DNA of 5,320 nucleotides from Planctomycetaceae bacterium. GTDB taxonomy: Bacteria > Planctomycetota > Planctomycetia > Pirellulales > Pirellulaceae. A model generated the notes under the pieces. That model did not search any database. It saw nothing but the letters and a program-made list of their open reading frames with translations, and had not been told where the DNA came from. The position numbers were made by a program, and so were the translations under genes. This document shows, one piece after another, positions 1 to 5,320 of this stretch (position 1 is the first letter of the stretch; each line of letters opens with the position of its first letter). The stretch spans positions 1-5,320 of the forward strand of contig SKVE01000485.1 in the NCBI GenBank assembly GCA_007129635.1, in the 5' to 3' direction.

Positions 1-172
1 CGTGCTGGGTTTGAGTCCCGTGCAGCAGTTGTTGGGAATCGATATCCCCAGCGCGCGGGTCGGGCTGCTGACGATCAGCGGCGCGGTGTTGGTGATGGTC
101 GTGGGTTCGTTGCTGTTTCCCGACCGCAAGAATAATGAACGGCCGCAAACCGGCGGCGAGGAGAATGTCTGA
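1..172 (+). CDS. C-terminal end of a membrane protein, probably a transporter (partial)
   Basis: Reading from base 2, an open frame gives 56 residues before the TGA at 170-172; the start lies outside the window. The visible part has a short loop containing SPVQQLLGIDIPSARVG and one strongly hydrophobic segment (about residues 21-39, LLTISGAVLVMVVGSLLF). A charged, polar tail (PDRKNNERPQTGGEENV) follows. This is how the last membrane helix and cytoplasmic tail of a multi-pass transporter looks. The tiny membrane protein encoded immediately downstream, overlapping by one base, suggests a sodium:solute symporter, because small one-helix proteins are known beside such symporters. That family call is inference from context; too little sequence is present to show a family motif. 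It could equally be another multi-pass membrane protein. Confidence 0.55.
   Translation, partial: VLGLSPVQQLLGIDIPSARVGLLTISGAVLVMVVGSLLFPDRKNNERPQTGGEENV
158..163 (+). promoter_or_regulatory. Shine-Dalgarno site for the 63-aa membrane protein
   Basis: GAGGAG lies eight bases before the ATG at 172, inside the end of the upstream coding region. It supports 172 as a genuine start and suggests translational coupling with the overlapping upstream gene. Confidence 0.6.
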
Positions 173-363
173 TGCCCATCGAATTCTGGATCATTCTTTG
201 GCAGGTGTTGCTGGTCATCGCACTCGTTTTGTTCGGCATCATGGCCGTGGTGGTCACGATCGGTGGTGCCGCCGATATCCTGCGTCTGTTGAAAACCTTG
301 CGCGAGGAGCACGCGAGATCCGTGGCTGACCAGCACCAGGGAGACACCGATGCCGTCTCGTGA
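172..363 (+). CDS. Small single-helix membrane protein, possible symporter accessory subunit
   Basis: This is a 63-residue protein with one long hydrophobic segment at about residues 5-30 (WIILWQVLLVIALVLFGIMA and onward). A GGAADILRLLKTL stretch follows, then a charged tail (REEHARSVADQHQGDTDAVS). The ATG overlaps the TGA of the upstream membrane protein by one base and has a GAGGAG site eight bases upstream, so the two are probably translated together. The short length, single helix and GG-x-x-D-I turn into an amphipathic helix resemble, from memory, small proteins encoded next to sodium:solute symporters in several bacterial groups. A role as a stabilising or regulatory subunit of the upstream transporter is inference. 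There is no catalytic motif. That it is a real gene is fairly sure because of the overlap, ribosome site and helix; its function is not known. Confidence 0.75.
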   Translation: MPIEFWIILWQVLLVIALVLFGIMAVVVTIGGAADILRLLKTLREEHARSVADQHQGDTDAVS

Positions 364-388
364 ACGGCTCCGACGCCCCTCGGACGCC

Positions 389-413
389 CGAAGAACGGCC
401 ATTTTGTTCGTCG
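389..413 (+). other. Imperfect inverted repeat just before the ribosome site of the fusion gene
   Basis: CGAAGAAC (389-396) and GTTCGTCG (406-413) can pair at seven of eight positions, with one A-G mismatch and a nine-base loop (GGCCATTTT). The structure ends three bases before the AGGGAG ribosome site. There is no T-run after it, so it is not a classical terminator. It could modulate ribosome access or mRNA stability, or be chance. The rest of this 66-base gap holds a short direct repeat (GACGCCC at 372-378 and 383-389) and no recognisable promoter. Confidence 0.25.
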
Positions 414-415
414 AC

Positions 416-421
416 AGGGAG
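416..421 (+). promoter_or_regulatory. Shine-Dalgarno site deciding the start of the esterase-phosphatase gene
   Basis: AGGGAG lies eight bases before the ATG at 430 and only five before the in-frame GTG at 427. The spacing and codon both favour ATG 430; using GTG would add just one Met. Confidence 0.6.
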
Positions 422-429
422 CACTTGTG

Positions 430-3372
430 ATGCGTAACAGAAAGATTCTTCTAAAACAATCGTTGGCGCTGGTCATGGTCGCAACGGTGCTAGTGGGCCG
501 CCAGGGATGGGCGGGGGATTTCCCCGAGGCTTCGGAACTGCCGGTTCATCGAGGTTTGGTGAATCCGCTACATCGGATCGGCGAAGATCCGGTCACCGAC
601 CCGGAGGCTTGGCCCGAGCAGCGCGAGTACCTCAAGACGCTGCTGGCCCATTATCTGTACGGAACGATGCCTGCCAAACCCGAGTCGGTTGCCTGGACCG
701 TTCAGCAGACTCGGCAGGCCATCGACCAGCAAGCGATCATCGAGCACGTGCAGATGAAGATTCAGCGAGACGGAGAGTCGGCGACGGTCCGAGTCGGCGT
801 TTTGCGTCCGGACCGACCGGGAAGCTTCCCCGTGATCATCAAGAACGATCGCTTTCTCTTTGATACGGAGGGCTTGAGCGATGACGAGGCCCGTTGGGTT
901 GACCGGCGTCCCGAGGTGATCGAGCAGCAAGCGGTTGCCGATCGTCAAGCGGTGCAACGCGGGTACGTGCTGGTCAAGTTCATCCGCGACGACGTGGCGA
1001 CGGACGCCCCCGATCGCCGGGACGAAGGCGTGCTGGGCCTGTACCCCGAATATCAGGATTGGGGCGTGATCGCGGCTTGGGCCTGGGCTTACCAGCCGTT
1101 GATCGATGCATTGGTCGATCAACCGTACATCGATCCAGAGAAGATCGTGGTGACCGGGCATTCGCGGGGAGGCAAAGCCGCGTTGTGTGCCGGAATCTAC
1201 GACGATCGCATCGCCATCACCGCCCCCAACTCGTCGGGCGCCGGCGGCACGGCCAGTTGGCGGTTCTTCGATCCGGATCGTCCTCAGCAGCGGCTGACGG
1301 ATCATCAACAGCGGCACGCCCACTGGTGGACTCCACGGCTGATGACCTTCGTCGGCCACGAGGACCGCTTGCCGATGGATGCTCACACGTTGCGCGCCGC
1401 CGTCGCGCCTCGCATGCTGATCAATACCCACGCTCGCCACGACTGGTGGGCCAATCCCTACGGTACCGCCTTGGCTCATCTGGCCGCTCGGCCGATCTTC
1501 GAGTGGTTGGGTGCCGAGGATCACCAGGTGCTGCATTGGCGTGATGGCGGCCACGCACAGAACGAAGCCGACTGGCAAGCACTGTTTGATTTCTGCGATG
1601 CCGTCTTTTTTCAAAAGGCTGTAGAAGAAGCTTTCGCGATCAACCCGCACCCGGACCAATACCGCTTCGATACCAGCCTGTTTCTGTATCGAGCCTCGAC
1701 CGGCTTGCCGATTTCCCCGTACGACTTTCCCTATGGCTACCCGTTTCCCGACTATCCCCTGGCCGGCGCCAGCCATCCTGGACAGTCCAGCGACTACATG
1801 CGTCGCGAGCCGCGTCCGAGGGACGTCAAGCGACTGGGGCAATACGCCCTGCGGCTGATCCAAACCGACCGCTCGCAGGAAGCGCTGCGGTACACAAGCC
1901 AGTACCTGCAGGAACATCCCGGGCGACACGACCAGGAGATGCTGTTCATGAAGACGCTGGCCCAGACACGGTTGGGCGATCTGGACGCCGCGGCCCGCAC
2001 GATGCAGCAAGCCATCCAGCAGACGGATCTGCCGCCTGAGCGTTTCCTGGCCGGGCCGCGACGGTTGTTCGAACCGCTGGCCGAACATGCGGCGTTCCAG
2101 CAACTGCGGGAGGATTATCGCCACCGTCTGGTGCACGGTCCGATGCTGGGCAGCATGACCGACCACAGTGTTCGCGTCTGGGTGCGGACCGCCGTGGAAA
2201 CCCCGGTTCGCGTGGCGATCAGCCGATCGTCCGACATGACCGATCCGCTGGTCTTCGGGCCCATCGAATCCCGCGCCGAAGACGATTACACGGCCCAGGT
2301 GCCGGTAACCGGACTGGAAGCCCATACTCAGTACCATTACGCGGTACTGCTGGGCGATGACCGGGCGGAAGTGCGAGCCGATCATCAGCAGTTTCGCACC
2401 TTTCCGGCACGCAACCAGCCGGCCACATTCCGAGTCGCCTTTGGTGGCGGCGCCGGCTACGACGGGATGGACCGCGAGCGGATGTGGGACACGATCGCCG
2501 CCACCGATCCTGCAGCCGTGCTGCTGATGGGCGACAATGTCTACATCGACGATCCGGAAAGCCCCGACCAACAACGCTATTGCTACTACCAACGTCAATC
2601 GCAACCCGAGTTCGCTCGTCTGATCGGTTCACGATCCATCGCCGCTATTTGGGATGATCATGATTTTGCCATGGACGACAGTTGGGGAGGGCCGGAGATC
2701 GACGTGCCGTACTGGAAGCCGATGGTCTGGGACATCTTCCGACAGAACTTCGTCAACCCGTACTACGGTGGCGGTGTCCAGCAGCCTGGCGTCTGGTTCG
2801 ACTTTCTTATCGGCGACGTGCACTTCCTGCTGCTTGACGGGCGCTATTACCGCACCGACCCGGGACGCTTCGGCGGACCGGGCGTCGAGCGTCCTTCGAT
2901 GCTGGGCCCGCATCAACTGGCCTGGCTGAAGCAAACTTTGGCGGAATCAGATGCGCCCTTCAAGGTGCTGGTGTCGCCTGTGCCGTGGAGCCTGGACGCC
3001 AAGCCCGGCCAAGGGGGGCTGGATACGTGGCGGGGGTTCGAAGAAGAACGCGATGAGATCTTCGATCTGATCGCTCGGCAAAAGATCCCCGGCGTTTTGT
3101 TGATCTCGGCAGATCGGCATCGCTCCGACGCCTGGAAGATCCCCCGCGATACCGGGTACGATCTGTACGAGTTCAGTTCGTCGCACTTGACCAACATCCA
3201 CACGCACGCGATCATGGACGGTTGTCTGTTCGGCTTCAACAAGACGAACTCATTCGGCTTGCTGACATTCGATACCCAGACCGAGCAACCGTCGGTCACC
3301 TACCAGATCATCGATGTCGATGGACAACAGCAGGGCGAATTAAAGCTGCCACTTTCGCAGCTCCAGCCATGA
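430..3372 (+). CDS. Secreted fusion: CE15/glucuronoyl-esterase-like hydrolase + helical linker + PhoD-like phosphatase
   Basis: This is a 980-residue protein, numbered from ATG 430; GTG 427 is an alternative start. A signal peptide covers residues 1-28 (RNRK, then LALVMVATVLV, likely cut after GWA). Residues about 30-398 form an alpha/beta hydrolase like carbohydrate esterase family 15. It has the nucleophile motif GHSRGGKA (Ser245), then DDRIAITAPNSSGAGG, HEDRLPMDAH, HDWWANPYGT (Asp338) and GGHAQ (His375). The fungal-type Glu position holds Ser268, so Asp338 is the likely acid. Residues about 460-530 look like one or two TPR-like helical pairs. From about 566 a beta-rich PhoD N-domain begins (HGPMLG, SVRVWVRT). 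The metallophosphatase core follows, with GDNVY (Asp702), WDDHD (742-745), SADRHR (Asp895, His897) and SSSH (His919). CE15 enzymes cleave glucuronate esters linking lignin or other groups to polysaccharides; PhoD enzymes cleave phosphate mono- or diesters. Extracytoplasmic action on a decorated glycan is inferred. The domain calls are firm; the substrates are unknown. Confidence 0.9.
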   Translation: MRNRKILLKQSLALVMVATVLVGRQGWAGDFPEASELPVHRGLVNPLHRIGEDPVTDPEAWPEQREYLKTLLAHYLYGTMPAKPESVAWTVQQTRQAIDQQAIIEHVQMKIQRDGESATVRVGVLRPDRPGSFPVIIKNDRFLFDTEGLSDDEARWVDRRPEVIEQQAVADRQAVQRGYVLVKFIRDDVATDAPDRRDEGVLGLYPEYQDWGVIAAWAWAYQPLIDALVDQPYIDPEKIVVTGHSRGGKAALCAGIYDDRIAITAPNSSGAGGTASWRFFDPDRPQQRLTDHQQRHAHWWTPRLMTFVGHEDRLPMDAHTLRAAVAPRMLINTHARHDWWANPYGTALAHLAARPIFEWLGAEDHQVLHWRDGGHAQNEADWQALFDFCDAVFFQKAVEEAFAINPHPDQYRFDTSLFLYRASTGLPISPYDFPYGYPFPDYPLAGASHPGQSSDYMRREPRPRDVKRLGQYALRLIQTDRSQEALRYTSQYLQEHPGRHDQEMLFMKTLAQTRLGDLDAAARTMQQAIQQTDLPPERFLAGPRRLFEPLAEHAAFQQLREDYRHRLVHGPMLGSMTDHSVRVWVRTAVETPVRVAISRSSDMTDPLVFGPIESRAEDDYTAQVPVTGLEAHTQYHYAVLLGDDRAEVRADHQQFRTFPARNQPATFRVAFGGGAGYDGMDRERMWDTIAATDPAAVLLMGDNVYIDDPESPDQQRYCYYQRQSQPEFARLIGSRSIAAIWDDHDFAMDDSWGGPEIDVPYWKPMVWDIFRQNFVNPYYGGGVQQPGVWFDFLIGDVHFLLLDGRYYRTDPGRFGGPGVERPSMLGPHQLAWLKQTLAESDAPFKVLVSPVPWSLDAKPGQGGLDTWRGFEEERDEIFDLIARQKIPGVLLISADRHRSDAWKIPRDTGYDLYEFSSSHLTNIHTHAIMDGCLFGFNKTNSFGLLTFDTQTEQPSVTYQIIDVDGQQQGELKLPLSQLQP

Positions 3373-3405
3373 CGGGCAATGCACGCGTTCCTGCGGTACC
3401 CGACC

Positions 3406-3411
3406 AAGGAG
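3406..3411 (+). promoter_or_regulatory. Shine-Dalgarno site deciding the start of the sulfatase
   Basis: AAGGAG lies nine bases before ATG 3421. An upstream in-frame ATG at 3379 would add 14 residues and bury this site inside the coding region. It would also put a charged stretch (YPTKEKKN) before the signal peptide, so 3421 is preferred. The 48-base gap after the previous stop has no terminator, which supports co-transcription. Confidence 0.75.
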
Positions 3412-3420
3412 AAGAAGAAC

Positions 3421-4881
3421 ATGAACCAGCGATACCAGAGGGGGCGTTCCGGTCTTTGGATGCGGCGCATCTTCGCGATGCTGGTCGCGAGCCTGCCGCT
3501 GGCGTGGATGTCAGCCACTGCATCGGCCCAGGAAGATACGACGCGATCAGCCCAAGGTGCACGACCGAACATCATTTTTGTCATGGTCGATGACATGGGC
3601 TACGGGGATCTGGGCGTCTATGGCCAGCAGCATATCCGCATGCCGAACGTGGACCAGATGGCTCGCGAGGGGATTCGGTACACCGATGCGTACGCCGGGT
3701 CGACGGTTTGCGCCCCGTCGCGCAGCGTCTTGATGACCGGCCAGCACACCGGGCACACCACCGTGCGCGGCAACACGGGCCGTCCCGGACACGGCGGCGT
3801 TCCCTGCACGGGCGGTGGGGGCGGCATGCGAGTTCCGCTGACCGAAGACGATATCACCGTGGCGCAAGTCCTGAAAGATGCCGGGTACGTTACGGGCATT
3901 ACCGGGAAATGGGGATTAGGCGAACCAGGCACCACGGGCATTCCCAATCGACAAGGCTTCGATGAATGGCTGGGCTTGTTGAATCAACGCCGAGCCCATT
4001 CGCACTACCCTGAATTCATTTGGCACAACGAAGAAAAAATGGTCCTGGAAGGCAACACAGGAACCCGCCAGGATTTTGTGACCGAACAACATCATACACA
4101 CGATCTGTTCACCGAATTCGCTCTGGACTTTATCCGGCGGCATGGTCCCGGGGATGCTCCTTTTTTCCTGTACCTGCCCTACACCGTTCCGCACGATCGA
4201 TTCCAGATCCCCGAACTGGAACCCTATACCCGCGACACCCAGTGGCCCCCACAGGCCAAGGTGTATGCTTCCATGCTGACGCGTACCGACCGCGACATGG
4301 GGCGCATGGTACAACTGCTCGAAGAATTGGACATCGACCAGCAAACGATCCTCTTTTTCTGCTCGGATAACGGCGCCGCCAACCGCTACGAAGGGCTATT
4401 CGACAGCTCGGGCCCGCTGCGCGGCCGCAAACGCGACATGTACGAAGGCGGGCTGCGAACGGTGATGGTCGCGCGTTGGCCTGGTCGAATCCAACCCGAC
4501 AGCGTCAGCCGCGACATCTGGTACTTTGCCGACGTGCTGCCGACATTCGCCGAACTGGCCGGCGCCCCGGTCCCCGACGGGATCGATGGTGTCAGCATCC
4601 TGCCCAGCCTGCTCTCGCAGCCTCAGCCGGAACTTCGAGAGCGGCCGTTGTACTGGGAGTTCCACGAACGGGGCTTCCAACAGGCCGCTCGGAGGGGCGA
4701 TTGGAAAGCCGTGCGTCGTGCCCATGACACACCGCTGGAACTGTACCACCTGGCCCAGGATCCGGGGGAACAGCACGATATCGCTGTACAACATCCCGAG
4801 CAGGTTGCCTGGTTCGAACGATTCTTGCGCCAGTCGCGTACGGCATCACCGAACTGGCCGACGCCGATCGACGATCCGTAG
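3421..4881 (+). CDS. Secreted type I (formylglycine) sulfatase, arylsulfatase A-like
   Basis: This 486-residue protein, a usual length for family S1 sulfatases, hydrolyses sulfate esters, probably on a glycan. The signal peptide has a basic start, a hydrophobic core IFAMLVASLPLAWM and a cut after ASA (residue 36). The sulfatase fold begins at RPNIIFVMVDDMGYGDLG, where Asp57 and Asp58 bind calcium. CAPSRSVLMTG carries Cys97, which a formylglycine-generating enzyme must oxidise, and Arg101. Further active-site candidates are Lys163 in GKWGLG, His258 in YTVPHDRF, Asp316-Asn317 in CSDNGAA and Lys337 in RGRKRDMYEGGLR. The C-terminal part has the usual YxLAxDPGE sequence (about 442-450). Two oddities are Gly165 where many relatives have His (GKWH), and a glycine-rich loop at about 118-136 containing Cys129. 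All core residues are present, so the enzyme looks active. The gene follows the esterase-phosphatase by 48 bases, suggesting a joint role on a sulfated polymer. The S1 subfamily and substrate cannot be read from sequence alone. Confidence 0.93.
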   Translation: MNQRYQRGRSGLWMRRIFAMLVASLPLAWMSATASAQEDTTRSAQGARPNIIFVMVDDMGYGDLGVYGQQHIRMPNVDQMAREGIRYTDAYAGSTVCAPSRSVLMTGQHTGHTTVRGNTGRPGHGGVPCTGGGGGMRVPLTEDDITVAQVLKDAGYVTGITGKWGLGEPGTTGIPNRQGFDEWLGLLNQRRAHSHYPEFIWHNEEKMVLEGNTGTRQDFVTEQHHTHDLFTEFALDFIRRHGPGDAPFFLYLPYTVPHDRFQIPELEPYTRDTQWPPQAKVYASMLTRTDRDMGRMVQLLEELDIDQQTILFFCSDNGAANRYEGLFDSSGPLRGRKRDMYEGGLRTVMVARWPGRIQPDSVSRDIWYFADVLPTFAELAGAPVPDGIDGVSILPSLLSQPQPELRERPLYWEFHERGFQQAARRGDWKAVRRAHDTPLELYHLAQDPGEQHDIAVQHPEQVAWFERFLRQSRTASPNWPTPIDDP

Positions 4882-4950
4882 AGTATTCGGTAGACTATCA
4901 TCAGACCGCTTCATCACCTTCCGTTTTTTTTCGGGACTTGTAACACCGAG

Positions 4951-4955
4951 AGGAG
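4951..4955 (+). promoter_or_regulatory. Shine-Dalgarno site for the methyltransferase
   Basis: AGGAG, within GAGAGGAG, lies seven bases before ATG 4963 and supports that start. The rest of the 81-base gap holds a run of eight T (4924-4931) but no strong hairpin before it and no promoter I can recognise. Confidence 0.65.
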
Positions 4956-4962
4956 CCCAGCC

Positions 4963-5320
4963 ATGACGCAATGCCCCCTTCCCCTGCTACCCCAAGACCT
5001 CAACTCGCTGCTGACATCTGGACGCGTTGCCTGGCTCCGAGCCGGCGGACGGCTTGCGCTGGCCGCCTGGGTTTTGCTGGGAATCTCGACGATGGATCTG
5101 TCGGCGCAGACGACTCCATCGGTCGATCTTTCCGACTGTTCGCAGATCGCTGCAGCCGACGGAGTGGAAATCGAATACGAATTCGATCAGACGCTGGGCA
5201 CCTCGCAGGACATCGATCCCTTCGGCCCCACGCCTCACGAAGTGGTTGCTCAGATGATCAAGATGGCCAAAGTCACGAAGGACGACGTGGTCTATGACCT
5301 GGGATCGGGCGACGGCCGCA
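4963..5320 (+). CDS. SAM-dependent methyltransferase with an export signal (partial, 5' end)
   Basis: An open frame from ATG 4963 runs off the window after 119 complete codons. Residues 1-30 are a long, weakly basic leader (Arg21, Arg26, Arg30). A hydrophobic stretch, LALAAWVLLGISTM (31-44), follows, then a plausible signal-peptidase site after LSA (residue 48). The mature part begins QTTPSVDLSDCSQIAAADG and continues with DPFGPTPHEVVAQMIKMAKVTKDDVVYDLGSGDGR. The VYDLGSGDGR segment (110-119) is motif I of class I Rossmann-fold methyltransferases, the glycine-rich loop that binds S-adenosylmethionine. The preceding PTPHEVVxxMIKMAKV helix is typical of a group of bacterial methyltransferases of uncertain substrate. 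An exported or membrane-anchored methyltransferase is odd because the cofactor is made in the cytoplasm; the hydrophobic segment could instead be an inner-membrane anchor. The substrate is unknown, and motifs II onward lie outside the window. Confidence 0.82.
   Translation, partial: MTQCPLPLLPQDLNSLLTSGRVAWLRAGGRLALAAWVLLGISTMDLSAQTTPSVDLSDCSQIAAADGVEIEYEFDQTLGTSQDIDPFGPTPHEVVAQMIKMAKVTKDDVVYDLGSGDGR

Noticed and set aside
371..383. CCGA-CGCCCC-TCGG mini-hairpin after the small membrane protein gene
   Set aside because: It has only four base pairs and no T-run follows, so it is too weak to call a terminator.
75..476. Minus-strand open frame of 133 codons across the left end
   Set aside because: It opposes two overlapping plus-strand genes with ribosome sites and membrane helices, and shows no motif.
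568..2604. Very long open frame (678 codons) on the minus strand under the esterase-phosphatase gene
   Set aside because: It lies opposite a gene with clear domains and motifs. Its own translation is rich in Arg, Gly, His and Val with no recognisable motif. Long antisense frames are expected in GC-rich coding DNA.
3379..3420. Upstream in-frame ATG that would lengthen the sulfatase by 14 residues
   Set aside because: It has no ribosome site of its own, would place AAGGAG inside the gene, and would put charged residues before an otherwise normal signal peptide.
4888..4934. Possible terminator after the sulfatase: CGGT/ACCG pairing (4888-4891 with 4905-4908) and a T8 run (4924-4931) flanked by CCG/CGG
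   Set aside because: The four-base stem has a 13-base loop and is not next to the T-run. The T-run itself is the loop of a three-base stem. Neither forms a convincing intrinsic terminator.
4971..5297. Open frames in the other two plus-strand frames at the right end (4971-5297 and 5027-5257)
   Set aside because: The frame from 4963 has a ribosome site and a recognisable methyltransferase motif I; the others are Arg/Ser-rich shadows of it.
1..5320. Many CGATC/GATCG words across the window, considered as a repeat or recognition motif
   Set aside because: They fall inside coding regions at irregular spacing and fit common Asp/Ile/Arg codon pairs. Without a genome-wide count there is no support for a functional repeat.

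Overview
The window is a compact run of five genes, all on the plus strand, in GC-rich DNA. It encodes, in order: the tail of a membrane protein (probably a transporter), a tiny one-helix membrane protein, a very large secreted esterase-phosphatase fusion, a secreted sulfatase, and the start of an exported-looking SAM-dependent methyltransferase. From recall, without a search, the closest protein style is Planctomycetota of the Pirellulaceae/Rhodopirellula type. The reasons are the formylglycine sulfatase, the PhoD-like phosphatase with GGGAGY and SADRHRSDxWKI motifs, the CE15-like esterase, and the signal-peptide-bearing methyltransferase with a VYDLGSGDGR motif. The taxon is an inference.

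Layout. Bases 1-172 are the last 56 codons of a membrane protein; its stop codon shares one base with the ATG of a 63-aa membrane protein (172-363). After a 66-bp gap comes a 980-aa protein (430-3372) with a signal peptide, a CE15/glucuronoyl-esterase-like alpha/beta hydrolase, a short helical-repeat linker and a PhoD-type metallophosphatase. A 48-bp gap leads to a 486-aa sulfatase (3421-4881) with an intact CAPSR maturation motif. After 81 bp a methyltransferase starts at 4963 and runs off the window. Each of the four starts in the window has a purine-rich Shine-Dalgarno 7-9 bases upstream. I see no convincing terminator between genes, so they could form one transcription unit, although the last gap could hold a promoter I cannot recognise.

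How they may work together. The esterase, phosphatase and sulfatase activities would strip ester, phosphate and sulfate groups from a decorated polymer outside the cytoplasm, and the upstream transporter could import the products. This resembles a small locus for a sulfated, uronate-containing polysaccharide. No polysaccharide lyase or glycoside hydrolase is visible here, so the substrate cannot be named. The methyltransferase may be unrelated.

Most notable points: the single-chain fusion of a CE15-like esterase to a PhoD-like phosphatase; replacement of the fungal-type CE15 catalytic Glu by Ser, with an Asp at the alternative acid position; loss of the Cys of the usual PhoD first motif; and an export signal on a SAM-dependent methyltransferase. 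I found no CRISPR array, insertion sequence, tRNA or rRNA, and no gene-free stretch over 100 bases.
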